The notes: a model not told the origin generated them from the letters alone. DNA of 64,000 bases from Salvia splendens (GCF_004379255.2 NC_056037.1:29857012-29921011); one strand, 5' to 3'; counted from the first letter of the stretch, positions 47,601-60,243 are shown. Program-made: numbers and translations.

Positions 47601-49771
47601 AGCCGATTTAAACCATATTATCTAAGACTTGACAAGATCAATAACTTTTCCCTTACTCATATTTACCATAACATGTCCTTTCCAGGAGAGCAGCATTGAA
47701 CGTGATGATATCAAGGAACCTTTCACAGAGGTAATCATTTTAATGTTATCATTGTTCGCCTATGAAGTTTAAGTTTTTGGTCTATTGACTTGCTACTGTA
47801 GTCTGGTACTAGGAAGCAGCCACAATAATAATAAGTATTCTTGTATAAAGTTATGTTGTCTGCATTTTTTTGGGACAAGAAATGAATCATAAATTCATCA
47901 CTCTGTTGTATAATCATTCTTTTTTTTTCTTCTTCATGTTTTTGAAAAAATATCAGTTTAAGAGAGAATATTAGCGTAGATTCTCTACTATGACATTCTA
48001 TATTCCTTGATTTGTTGAAACTGGCTATCTTACATAATTTTTTCCACATGTCATTCAGGTGTCAATGTTCAAGAAAAACTATGACCATCTTACAAAAGAC
48101 ACTTACTTTGGCATGTATAAGGAATCAACCCGAGGCAATCCAAATTACTTTTTGACATATGGGAATGGGAAGTCTGCAGCTAGAATACAAGATCATCTTC
48201 GCCCTAATGGTGCACACAGATGGCACAACTACATGAAAACTCCCAAGTATATCTCCATGCTTAGCTACGAATTTATAAAGCAAACCTCTTATGCATACGT
48301 GCCTGTTTTACATACAATCTATTCTGCACTGCCTATTTTGTAATACTTGTAGTTGTGGTTGTGGGTTAAGAACCACATTGCTATTCTTTTTGCTGGCTCG
48401 TAGCATATAATTGTCCTAATGGTTGACAGTGAAATCAAATTGGAAGAGGCTGCTGTCTTACATTATACATATTCCAAGTTCTCTGACTTGACTTCTAGAC
48501 GGAATCGGTGTGGATGTAAACCTACAAAGGATGATGTGAAGCGATGTTTTATGCTGGATTTTGATAGATCTGTAAGTTTCCTACAACTACATGCATCCTT
48601 ATCTACCTTAGTCCTAGGATACAACGTTTGGATAAACTTTATTGCTACTATTTTTGTGGACTCGCCCATAATAAATCCTTGCAGCATTCTAAGAACATCC
48701 AATTAAGAAAATAATCAAAGTGGTAAAAGATTTTTGCTGAATATCTAGCATGAATTTTCTCTAAAATTATGCTCTTTCTTGGAAGCTTACACCTACAACC
48801 ATTGCTGAAAAGTGATTTCATGAAGAATCGCACAGATCCTTGCGACCATTATTTAAATAGAAGTTTCTTTCTACAATATAATAATGTTATGGTCTGGTAT
48901 AAAACCCAGATGTTATGGATTTCAACTCAATTATGGTCTTCCAAATGATTGACTCCCTACATTTAATATTGACTAAACACTGCCCATTCCTTACATTTCG
49001 TTGTCTAGTTTAATATATTGACTGAACACTGCCCATTCTTCACAGGCTTTTATAATTGCTTCAACAGCAACTGAGGAGGAGATGCTAAACTGGTAATGAA
49101 TTTCCTTAAACATACCTATCTTTTTCCTATTATATTACTCGAAGCAAACCGGTTTGCTGGATTCACTTGGATTCAGTTCAACAGCATAACTCTTGACATA
49201 CCACCAATAGCTTTTGTAGTTTTGTAGAACAAATAAAAGTTGTGATAGAATGCCAACTGCTTGTATTTCTCTCTTAACACACCCATTATATCTTACTTCT
49301 GCAACAGGTACCGTGAGCATGTTGTGTGGACTGATAGGGCTCTAAATTTGAAATTGTTGAGAAAGGGAATCTTAACGCGCATCTATGCTCCCATGGTAAA
49401 CCTTTTTTTAACACGGTGCAGAGGTCTCCTAAGTCCTCGACAAGACAGTCTAATTAGCATTCTAACTTGGCTTTTGTTTGCTCATATTTCAGACAATCAT
49501 CCAAGGGTTGAGAGAGTCTGGCATCTTCGGGTCCATCATTGCTTCTGCTCAAGGATCGCTATCAAAGGACAATTTCTTAGCATCCATTGAGAGCAGTAAT
49601 TCCTCCAGGGCTTCTGCATTCAGATTGCTCGATTCAAGAAATATAGGCAGGGATAGAGTCTCTCAGTCAGCAGCTAGAAAAGCCCTAGACATAGACATCT
49701 CTTCCGATGAATCAGCCATCCCACCATTATCTCCCCCATTAATTGATGAAGACGCCGAGATTGAAGCGTGA
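44611..49771 (+). CDS. KOB1: KOBITO1 glycosyltransferase-like protein, 519 aa
   Basis: KOBITO1 (also ELD1/ABI8) is a type II membrane, glycosyltransferase-like protein needed for normal cellulose deposition, cell elongation and plasmodesmal and ABA/sugar responses. Eleven GT-AG exons: 44611-44934, 45669-45818, 46813-46865, 47119-47227, 47314-47448, 47686-47730, 48059-48246, 48430-48571, 49046-49092, 49308-49395 and 49493-49771; 1560 nt. One N-terminal span ([20 protein letters not shown], about 21-40). Family blocks [39 protein letters not shown], a DxD-type motif [10 protein letters not shown] (D223, D225), [36 protein letters not shown] and [19 protein letters not shown]. The Ser-rich acidic tail is typical. 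The length is close to Arabidopsis KOB1 (about 533). Confidence 0.95.
47474..47596. repeat. 61-bp tandem duplication in KOB1 intron 5
   Basis: Two copies, each starting CTAATCCTGAACACTA and holding ATGCCTCGTACATTCTCTGT, begin at 47474 and 47535. Confidence 0.85.
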
Positions 49772-51651
49772 TTTCTTCTGCACGATTGCTGCTTTTTTCT
49801 TTCTGTAAGATGGTGTAGACTGCCCTCGTTGGTGTGAGGCGTACAAGTAGGGAAAGATTTGAGCAAGCATTTCAATAGCGGAGGTTGTGTTTGGATCTGT
49901 GGCTATTCCCGATCATTACCCAAGCGGAGGTATATATTATATCATAGACACGGGGGAGAGACAAGGCGAGGTGGGGAAAGGACTCTCACTAACTTCATTC
50001 TTCAGATGTCGACTGATGTATAGAAATGAAGTGAATCCATCACCAGATTTCCTTCTCCATTTTTGTTGTATAGTGTAGTGCTAGTGCAATTGCGTATTTG
50101 CATTTTACATGAATCATTATTTTTGGAGGTCCTTTGATCTGCTTTATTCTATTCCAGCTTCTTTCTTGTGATTTTACTTGTTGCTATTGCTCACTTGTAC
50201 AAGCACAAATTTGACAGCTACAATATCTCCTATAAAATTAGGACAATCTAATAAAATCAAAATAATAACACTGATACAAAAGTACAAGTAACCCAGACTG
50301 CAAGTCACTCTTAACTGATTTGAATTTTAAATCACTCCAACAAACTTAAATCAACAAAAAACTGTGTTTCTTTCTTTCTCCCTTCTATAAGATGATTCTT
50401 ACAATTCTTCCCAAGCATCCAAACTAGCACTTGTTTCTTAAGGACCCTAGAGGGCGTTTAAGATCTTCGTCCTCAACCAAATCACCGAATCACAAATCAT
50501 ATGCCATCCTACCATAAGCATCAAAATCTCCGGCAGTCCATATTTACGGATCTCAAAACTCAAAAAGGATCAGCATGCATCTAAAGATATCACTGCCGCA
50601 GGCTGTTGATTCACCAACTAGTTCTCTGTTACAGAAAGTCAGATACAAGAAGGTCATAATCTACATCCTAAAACATTAATATGAAAATATCACATGGCTG
50701 GCATCTAATCTATTGCAAATCGCCATATCATTGCTCGAAGCAATAAATGCAAAACTCAACAGATATTGAATGCAGAGAGAGTACAGAAAATGAGTCACGT
50801 ATTGGAGGTGAAAGTACAGACAAAAAAGAGCGAAAAGAGCTGCGGATAGGCCAAACCTTCACTCAAGAGTTAAGGGTCTCTCTCATCATAATTCAACTTA
50901 CCAACTTACTGTATTTTTCAGATATATATGCTTAAGCATGACTTATGAGGAATAAAGAAGTTCTGCGGATCAAGCATAAACAAAGCTACAGCTATTATAA
51001 GCGCATTCAAATGCCTTTGTTTGGCTATTTCGCTTCTCCTAGCTCTTGATCAAGATTATGCATGCCTTTCACTCAAGGTTGTAGGAACTGAGGTAAAAAG
51101 GAGCACAAGAATATCTGTCCAAGAATTCCATGCAGCCAAGTGAAGGGTGGGGACACAGATCCCTCCTTCATGTTCTTCTCTCAAAGAACATACTCTCAGA
51201 TGAAAATGAAAATAGTTCACATTCAACATCCATCAGTCTCAGGACTCAGGAGAAGGGTTGGAGATGGAGGGAATACATCAGATTGCTAGAGAGCATGTAA
51301 CAGCGCATAGATACCAAAATAAACTAGGAAGGAAAAATTAGAAGAATAACTTCAATCTTACCTTCTCAGATCTTACCTTCTCAGTGGGATTGACTATTAA
51401 CACAAGCTACATCTTTAGACATGTTGTATATAGAATCTGTGAATCCTTAAGAAACGTTTGCATCCTCCAAAACCTCAAAAAAAAACAACCAACATTTGCT
51501 CAGCAAAATAGCTATAAGTATTTCCTGGTAAAATGTATGATAGGTGATCTGCACTATTGGCAAAAAGTAGTGCTGAAAATGTAAATTCCCCAAAGCAATT
51601 ACACTTTTTTAGAACTTTACAACATAATATTAACCAAGTTCCTGAAAATCT
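49772..51651. other. Intergenic between convergent genes
   Basis: 3' flanks of KOB1 and of the WG-rich gene. Short ORFs here have no recognisable domain. No transposon ends are seen. Confidence 0.5.
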
Positions 51652-54073
51652 TCACATCTGACGACCGTATCCATAGGAGTCGCCAAGATATCTGGAACTC
51701 TTATATTTTGACATGTGTTGTACAGAACTTTCTCTCTTTCGGCCACCACCCCTAGAGGACCATCCACCCCGCCTAAAATTTGGATCCCAATGTTTGGTTT
51801 CATTATCATGATATTCAGCATCGCGCACACCCCAAGACACATTCCTGTTGCCCCTCCATCCTATCTGTTTTGAGCCTATAGAATTGTTATTTTCAAATGA
51901 TGCCACTCCTGTAGAATTGTTATTTGCTGGACCCCGACTCCAAGAATTTATCTCTCTTTGTCCTTGACCTTGTCCTTGTCCCCATCCATCTTCTCTTACA
52001 GACACAGTTTTCTCATTACAATTCCAAGGCTTGCCACATCCATGATCAGCAAAGGAAGATGACCTAGTATTGTCAAGCCCCTGGGGCCAATTCCAAGACT
52101 CATTTCTACTCCCCCAAGCATTATCATTTGAAGAACCAGCAAGTTTTCGGCAACTTTGCTCCCATGGATCGTCATTTTTCAGATTTAATGAATCGTCCCA
52201 CCTACCCCAACCATTCTCTTCTTTTACATTTCCAGTACCTATCACCTGATCTCTTTCCCATTGGTTATCACTAGTGTATTGGTTTTTATCATGCTGTGTT
52301 TGAGTGCACTCAACTTCTTCATTAATAGTATCCAGCTGCTCTGTCTTCTCTGCTTCATCTGGATTAAAAACTTGACGATCTAGATCTTCCATCAACTCAC
52401 GATCTATATGAGGGTTCCAATCAATTTCACTGACGTACATGTCCGGGTCTGGCAAAGGGTTATCACAGAGAAGGCCATTGATCTTGGCCCAAAATCGTTG
52501 TTTTGCATTCTCCAATGCTTCTTTACCAGCAGAACCATCCCAATTCAGCACACTTGGATAACTGTATATGTACGTTTTGGATGCCAACACCTTATTCCAA
52601 GGAACTTTACAAGAATGGCAATAGTCAATTTCCCATGATGGCACCCTATTGTGAGCAAGTCCTTCGAAAAGTATAATCAAGACATCAGAAATTTTCAAAA
52701 AGATGTTAATGGAAAAGTTGACAGCCACAAGATTATGCAACTATAACCAATATAGATTCCCGTTGCTTTAAAAGTCATCCATTCGAAATGATAACTCCAA
52801 CCATAGAACAAGACTTGGCACTTTGGCAGATAAAATATTAAAGAGCGGGTTGGTAGGGTAGATAATTCATCTATGTTGGAGTTATATGAACGAAAATGAC
52901 TAAAATGTGTGTTCTTATCATGCTTTGTTTATTTATCTTCCCTATCAAACATGCACTAATTGTTCAGACCTTGTTACTTGGCAAGAACTAGATTGAAGTG
53001 AACTACTGAAAAATATGCAAAACGTAAAATGGTTTAGCACTAGCAGTCTAATGCTCAGATATGCTTATGTGATGAAATTTAAAGATGAGATACACACATC
53101 AATCCAAGCGACTCTTAAAGCGCTCAGTGATATAAAATCAATTCCAAAACGACCATTAGACTTTTGGTATCATGCTAAGCAACAAGAAGCCACATTTTTA
53201 GAAAACTAATGACATATTGAACAAACATCTATCCGCATGGATATTTTATACTCTGATTCTTCAAAACATGGTCATTTTGAAAAACAAAAGATATCTGCTT
53301 TTTTCAAAAGGGCATGCTAGAATGTGACTCTCCTCTCCTGTCACCGAAAACATGAGGCATTGATAATGCATGCAGTGCTCTTGTGACAACACTTCAAATT
53401 ACTTTCAGTGCCATCTTCATGCATTCCTTTTTACATTTTCACTTCAATACAACACAAAGGTCCACCCATTAACAACTCAGTAAACCTCCAATAGAAAACA
53501 ATGAAAATAACAATTGGATGTACAGATTGTAATAGTCAGATGGAACAACTGAACCTAATTTCTTCGCTAAACCCTTAATTCAACTCTTAACCTTGACAGC
53601 TAAAGGAAACACGCACTGCTTAACCTTGACAAAACCTCCCAAACCAAAACCGAATATCTCTTTCAACTTCAATTATTGTTAGCATATCCACAGATAAGAA
53701 AAAAAATATAGTACTAATAAATAGCAGGAAACAAAAAAATGCACACTGTAATTACGGGGAAAATAGAATAATTGGGATAACGAAACAACTAGCAATCTGA
53801 TTGTTCGCCTAAATCCAAAAGCCTAGACAATTGTGGACATATTTGATCAAAACCCAAGCACACAATTGCAATTGCTTTTTCCAAATCCCAATTGAGGAAT
53901 CATAATTGAATAAGCATGGAAAATATGATGGGATGAAAACGAAATTTAGATGAAAAAGAAGTAGCTGAATACGAACCAGAAGAATATGATATTGGGGGAG
54001 TTGAGGGCGGATCTTCGTAGTCGTAGTGCCTGGGCTTCCTTCTGGGCATATATCTCCGATTCCATTTCCCCAT
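51652..54073 (-). CDS. Uncharacterised plant protein, Trp/Gly-rich C-terminal half, 368 aa
   Basis: Two exons, 54073-53977 and 52661-51652, joined by a 1.3-kb GT-AG intron in phase 1; 1107 nt. Exon 1 is basic (MGKWNRRYMPRRKPRHYDYE). The conserved-looking core follows: VPSWEIDYCHSCKVPWNKVL, YSYPSVLNWDGSAGKEALEN and FWAKINGLLCDNPLPDPDMY. After an acidic stretch, the last 180 residues are low-complexity with many Trp next to Gly, Ser or Asn (GWGRWDDS, AWGSRNESWNWPQ, EDGWGQGQGQGQ, SWSRGP, GWRGNRNVSWG, GGWSSRGGGRKR). I do not recognise a named family. The WG/GW spacing resembles Argonaute-hook regions and the Arg/Gly tail suggests RNA binding; both are inferences. A foldback transposon begins 57 bp upstream of the ATG. 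Confidence 0.85.
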
Positions 54074-54130
54074 TGATAGACTTGACAAAGGGGAGCTCGC
54101 CGGAAGATGAAAAATCAATCCAAATAAATA

Positions 54131-54709
54131 CGGGGTTTTTTTTTTTTTTTTTTCTAGAATAGAACTTAGATTCCGTGTTTGTACTGAACTTTTTTTTTGT
54201 TCCGGGTTTGGGAGAGACGCATAACCCTCATGCGTCTCCTTTTAATGAAACGCATGACGGAGATGCGTCTTTTATAGAGACGCATGAGAGACATGCGTTG
54301 TTAAATTTTTATTTTTTTTCTTTATTTTTTTTGAAAGACGCATAAGCGTCATGCGTCACAGGCAAAGACGCATAAGCGTCATGCGTCTTTCATTTTTATT
54401 TTTATTATATTTTACTATTAAAAATAAATAAAATAAATAAATAAAAAAATGAAAGACGCATGACGCTTATGCGTCTTTGCCTATGACGCATGACGCTTAT
54501 GCGTCTTTCAAAAAAATTAAAGAAAAAAAATAAAAATTTAACGACGCATGTCCCTCATGCGTCTCTATAAAAGACGCATCTCCGTCATGCGTTTCATTAA
54601 AAGGAGACGCATGAGGGTCATGCGTCTCTCCCAAACCCGGAATAAAAAAAAAGTTCAGTACACTCGAGGAATGTTATCTGTGGTCTAGTACAAAAAAAGA
54701 AAAAAACCC
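54131..54709. mobile_element. Foldback MITE (Mutator-like) with ten mirrored palindromic units
   Basis: 579 bp, almost entirely one inverted repeat centred near 54420. It is flanked by 9-bp AAATAAATA on both sides (54122-54130, 54710-54718), the duplication length of Mutator-like elements. The outer ends are (C)GGGGTTTTTT and, read inward, GGGTTTTTTT. Each arm carries five copies of a 21-bp near-palindrome GACGCAT-N7-ATGCGTC, with minor variants, in mirrored order. It has no ORF. It sits in the promoter or 5' leader of the WG-rich gene. Confidence 0.85.
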
Positions 54710-54805
54710 AAATAAATAGCTTCTCGTGCATTGTAATTGTATTGCAAATTGCACTCATCAAACAAAAAATTTAAATTTATGGAGTATAAATAATATACTT
54801 CCTTA

Positions 54806-56863
54806 GGGCATCCGCAGTGGTGCGGATGTCCCGGCGGACATCCCTGCGGACATCTCAAAAACACCTCCTGTCACGTCATACGGACTTCCCACTGCGGATG
54901 CCACGTCATACGGACATCTCACTGCACAGTGGCGGACATCCCAAGGACATCCCAACGGACTTCTCATATTAAAAAAATTCACCAATTCACCAATTTAACA
55001 ATTTACGGAATTAAGCTATTTACGGAAGTAAAATTTCGACACAAATATGGAGAAAATAAGAACACTTTATTTAAAAAAATATACTTAATTAAAAAAATAC
55101 ATAAAAAAAATTACATAAATATAAAAAAAAACCGTCTTCTCACTCCTCGGATTCCCCCCGCCGGTACCCTCGTCGTCGTCCTCGCCGCCGCCACCCCCCT
55201 CGCCCTCGCTATCCGACATCTAGTCGAACCCCAAATCGCGCGGCATACTGTTGAGGATGGGTTTAAGCTTCCGCTTGTAATGGGGTCGGTCGCTTAGCGC
55301 CATTCAACCATCGCACGTAATAAGGTTTCATATGCCGCGATGCGGGCGAATGAGGGGTTCTCGAGATCGTTTTGGGTGGGTGCTGCCGATTGGGCCTCGG
55401 CGGATCCGCTGCCGCTTCCCCCCCGAGTCCCCGCCGCGGCCTTTTGCCCAACCGGGCGACGGCTGCAGTTCGACGATGTGGGTGTGGGGAACTCTGCCTC
55501 GGCGAGGGAGAGCTCGTAGGAACCAGCACTACTACTATACTCCCCGGTGGCGCTGATCCTCGTTCTCTCCAGTCAGCCAGATTCAACGCCCGCAGTGAAC
55601 TTGGCCGAATCCTGCACCACGAGGTAGACATCCCAATACTTGAATTCCCCGAACCCCTTTGAAGGATCGATGTACTGCTGGTGCACGACAAGCTTCACGT
55701 CCTCAGTGGACATGCCGCTGGACGCCATGCGGAGACAATTCGTGTAAAGGCCGGCAAAGCGGCTGAGCTGCCTCCTCAGCCGCTCCCACTGTTTCTAGCA
55801 TTGTTCGCCGTTGTGAGGCTTCCCCCCTGCCAGTTTGAACTGGAGGTAGCTTTGGCTAATGCGCCACCACATCCTGTCGATGTGCTGGTTTGCCCCTACG
55901 TATGGATCCTCCACTACACTGATCCACGCTTTCGCCAGCGCAATGCACTCCTCCATGCTCCAGATGGTCCTCTTGTTCCCGCTGGACCCCTCCCCCACCT
56001 CAGCGGCCCCCGACTCACCATCGTACACCGCCGCAGACGATGTAGTGTCCCGTCCCCTTCCCGTCCCCTTTCCCCTTCCCTTTCCCTTCCCCCTTCTTCC
56101 CGTGGCCGTCGGCGCGTCCGTGGAAAAATCCCGGATCGGAGACAGCCCCAACTCCTCCAGCGAGAACGTGTCGAGGCCAGTGAACTGAGTCTCGACAGGA
56201 GTACTCGCCGGGTTGTCTGGCGACAATAAATCCATGTAGGGCCGGCGACCCCTGCATCATCCCCGGCATCATCATACCGGGCATCTGGGGCATCATTCCC
56301 GACATTCCAGGCATCATACCCGGTATTCCGGGCATCATACCCGACATTTGGGGCATTCTGGAACTCCCTCCGGGCATCTGGGACATTTGGCTCATCATCC
56401 CATACCACTGCGGGTACATGTTGTAGTACCCGGGCATCATCCCCGCCGGCATTTTAGGTTGGGGAATCGCGGCAAACATCGGCGTCGTTCCGCCGAAGGG
56501 AAAAAAAGGAGACGGTGAGTCGCTCGAAGCGGGGGAATCGCTATCGTGGTGCTCCATAGTTCTTCGAAAGAAAAGTGTGTTATAGAGAGAGAAATTTGTT
56601 AAAACAAGTGGTGCGATTGAAATGAAGTGCAATGAGACGTATTTATAGAATTTTTTAAAAAAAAATTAATGCAAAATCCGGAATTCCGCGCCGATGTCTG
56701 TGGGAGTCAACGCAATGGCGGACGTCAGCAAAAATGCGCGGACATGCGGTGTCCGTATCGGACGTTCGTATCCGTTGAACAGTTGCACAATGGCGGACGT
56801 CCCGCGTGGACGTCGCGCACGCCGGTCTGACATCCGCGCGGAAGTCCGCCATTGCGGATGCTC
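54806..56863 (-). mobile_element. PIF/Harbinger-type element E (ORF1 only)
   Basis: The left end GGGCATCCGCAGTGG and the right end read inward, GAGCATCCGCAATGG, form the inverted repeat. TTA duplications flank it at 54803-54805 and 56864-56866. 2058 bp. The subterminal regions repeat GGACATCC/GGATGTCC words. The only coding content is an ORF1-type gene on the minus strand. Confidence 0.9.
55294..56557 (-). pseudogene. Harbinger ORF1 (Myb/NAM-like), frameshifts and one stop
   Basis: It starts MEHHDSDSPASSDSP, with a striking Met/Pro/Gly-rich N-terminus (repeated MPGMMPGM-type units). An extra base near 56235 shifts the frame to YMDLLSPDNPASTPVETQFT and a Gly/Arg/Lys-rich basic run (GRRGKGKGRGKGTGRGR). 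The Myb/SANT-like domain follows (WSMEECIALAKAWISVVEDP, MWWRISQSYLQFKL), then a TAG replacing a residue before KQWERLRR. Homology continues through FAGLYTNCLRMASSGMSTED, GFGEFKYWDVYLVVQDSAKF and, after another frame change, the tail RIAAYETLLRAMVEWR ending at TAA 55296-55294. Plus-strand ORFs across this region are shadows. Confidence 0.82.
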
Positions 56864-56866
56864 TTA

Positions 56867-57336
56867 ATAAAAAAAAAATAGTCTTATTTATGAATCACAA
56901 TCACATTAGTTTAACGAGAAATTAGTAAATAATAGAAAAAATAACTAAAGTAGGATAAAGATTGAGAAAAAAAATAAAAAAGATGAGAAAACTGGGGATA
57001 ATTACATATATAACATACAAAATGAATCATCCATGTTTCAATTTAATACAAAAAATTTTAAGTTTACATATTTCATACAAAAAATTTACTTGGTGTTTCA
57101 AATTGATAAATTCCGTCAAATCCCTCTAACACCGTTAGTTCTCTTCTTTTTTCTTCCTATTCACTCCCAAATCTCTGTCCATTTTAATATCAGAATAAGA
57201 ATACCCCAAATCTTCATCCATTTTATATCTATAAATATAAATGGCACAAAAATATAAGCATAAAAATGTTTAGGCTCAATATATTTTTTTCTTTATTCTA
57301 AAAGTAGAAGATATATATATATTCCTCTACCAGTAT
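56867..57336. other. Intergenic, AT-rich
   Basis: Between element E and the copia LTR; no gene or paired repeat ends. Confidence 0.5.
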
Positions 57337-57631
57337 GGAAAGTATTTGTCAAACATACCAAAACTCAAATGAGACATTGGGGGAATCATTGAAGATTACA
57401 TTACCAAAATCAAAGGAGGCATTAGAGGGAAGAGATACATAATTGATATGGCATTCATTGTCCTAGAATAGATTTATTATTTCCTAAAATACATTGTACT
57501 CCTCACTATAAAAAGGAGAAGGATTGTCGTATTCTTGACACTGAAATAAAACGCCAATCATCTTTTTCAAACATCTTCAAACCCTTCAATATGCATAGCC
57601 CTTCCAAATCTCTCGATAACCATCGGTAAGA

Positions 57632-57643
57632 TGGTATCAGAGC
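57632..57643 (+). other. tRNA-Met primer-binding site of the copia element
   Basis: TGGTATCAGAGC matches the complement of the 3' end of plant initiator tRNA-Met, the standard primer of Ty1/copia elements. Confidence 0.9.
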
Positions 57644-60243
57644 GGGACGATTCGGGCTTGAGACTCAGAGCAATATCATCATCGTCTCAAGTACCTTTCC
57701 CGACCCTTTGAAACCTGCAATACACAACCAATAACCATGTCAGACTCAAACAACACACCAATTACACTCTTAGCCGAACAATTCGCTGAGTTCATGAAAC
57801 TAAGCATGTCTCAGAAAAACCAAAACCAATAGCCTTCATCTATTGAATCACTAGGCGAAGTACACCTGGCCGAGAAACTCAACGGGGATAATTACCCGTT
57901 GTGGGCCAAACTGATGAGTCGGGCGATTCGAGGGAAGGGCATGGCGTCTCACATCGCTGGAGTTACAGACCCTCCTCCTCCGACAGATCCAAGCTACAAT
58001 CGATGGCAGCAAAGAGATGATTGTTGCTTCAACTGGATTATAAGCAACATCGATGCCAGCCTCGTAAACGAGGTCTCCCAATACGAAACGACATTCGACT
58101 TGTAGGATAGTCTAGCCACAACGTATGGGAGCGGCGCCGACCAATTCCAGATTTTAAACCTGCATAGACAAGCGTACACTATCAAACAAGATTAGAAAAT
58201 CTATGGCAGAAGCTTCAGGACCTCTGGATATCAATCGACACCAGAGATCCAAACCTGATGGATACCCCAACAAGCATTGAAAAATACAACCAAAATACAC
58301 AGAGGCACAGGTTTTATCAATTTGTCTGGGTATTAGACGACCACAGATACAGAAAAATCAAGAGGGAGATTCTAAATATGGACCCAATCCTGACGGCGAG
58401 GAAAGCGTACGGGCTGGTAAGATGAGAATCAGTAAATGAGAAGCTACTCAATCCAGAACCTGGAATCGGCGTGGGTCTGGCTGCAGTCGACCGGAATCGA
58501 ACCCTCGCACCACAACACAACCAACCACAGAGGAATCCCAAAGATGAAGATAAGAGCAAATTAGTATGCAGCCACTGTGGGGGAAAGAAACACACAGGGA
58601 GACGTGCTTCCACATTCACGGCTTCCCGAAGTGGTGGGAAGAGATGAAACGAGGGAGACAAGCTCGGAATGCAGGCCGAAACGACGGAGGCAGAGGAGGC
58701 GGAAGAGCCTCAGCGGCTGTTGCTCTCGAACACGCCACCTACACCGAGATCCCGGCGGGCGGCAGTGGAGGCAGCGGCAACGGCGGAGTCAACGCCAGTG
58801 GCAGCGAAACCAGAACGGCGGAAAAACCCCCAATCGCGTCCGTCGCACTAGCGAGGACATGGTCAGAAGGTAACGATTCACAAATCGAAGGCCTCAACGG
58901 TAGTGGCGGTGCAGGTAGGGCGGACGAAACTAGGGTTCCCACGGGCCGACTGGGGGAGACGGGCTAAATGGGAGAGACGGCTAGGGTTTGGAAACCCTAT
59001 TTAAACCGCCGTCTTTCAGAAATCTCAAAAGCACCCCACAAATCTCCTAAATCCCGTACCCAACCCCAGCCTACAACTATCTCTCAGAAAACACCCCACA
59101 ACCCTTCACAATTACAAAACAGCCCCCACCCTGGAAATATCCTAACAAAACCACCCCCGAACTCTCAAAATTGTCAAATTCAACCCCACCGATTGAAATT
59201 ATCCCAAAACCCACCGCACACTTCCACCAAATTCCAAATTAAACCCCCACTCGTTAAAACCTTACAAATTACACCCCAAAAATCCGTACTTGTCCAGCAT
59301 CGGCCCAACATACCATGCCAAAACTCGTTTGACACCTTAGCTTGCTCCTCCACATCCACTTCCGGCCCAAAAGACCCACACTGGATTTTTGACTGTGGAG
59401 CGACCAACACAATTTCGTTCGAAGCCTCAGACTTTGTATCCATTACCACCTAAAAAAAACCTATGTCCAAACTGCTAGCAGGGATCTGGCACGAGTCATG
59501 GGGCAGGCACTATACACATCTCACCCACTCTCTGCCTCTCTAATTGTCTTTTTGTTTCATCTTTATCTCATAAGTTGTTGTCCATTAGTCACGTGACTAA
59601 GGAACTGAACTATAAATTACTAATGCAACCTCGATTTTGTATGTTGCAGGATATCAAGACGGGGACGATAGTTGGGCATGGCACTGAGCGAAGCGAACTG
59701 TACTATGTGGATGAGATAGCCGAACAGAGTGCTGTAATGATGCTGACTCCCGGACCGATAGGCAGACAGGCTTGGCTTTGGCATCGTCGGTTAGGGCACC
59801 CATCCTTAGGATATTTCCGCCTTCTTTTGCCTAAATTAGCTAGATCTTTGAACTCTTTTCATTGTGATACTTGTGTGTTGGCCAAAAATCATAGACATTC
59901 TTTCAAGTTAAACAATACGAGAGTCAAAACTCGTTTTGCTTTAATACACTCAGATGTTTGGGGTCCTGCTCCTATCACTGGGGGACAGGGTTTTCGTTAT
60001 TTTGTGCTTTTTATTGATGACTATTCCCGCATGACATGGATCTATTTTGGAAAAATAAGCATGATGTGTTTGATAGGTTCGTAGATTTCGATAACCTTAT
60101 TCAAACTCAATACAAACATAACATCCAGATCCTTAGATCAAACAACGGGGGGAATTTGTCAACAACAAAATACAAGAGTTTTTTTAGGGAAAAAGGCCTA
60201 ATCCACCAAACCTCATGTGAATACAATCCAGAACAGAGTGGGG

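Noticed and set aside
54210..54625. Regularly spaced palindromic units that could be mistaken for a CRISPR-like array
   Set aside because: The genome is plant, spacers are 7 bp or simple AT runs, and the units are mirrored about a centre and not co-directional. A foldback transposon with target duplications explains it.
55681..56229. 182-codon plus-strand frame
   Set aside because: It is antisense to the ORF1 of element E and has no domain of its own.
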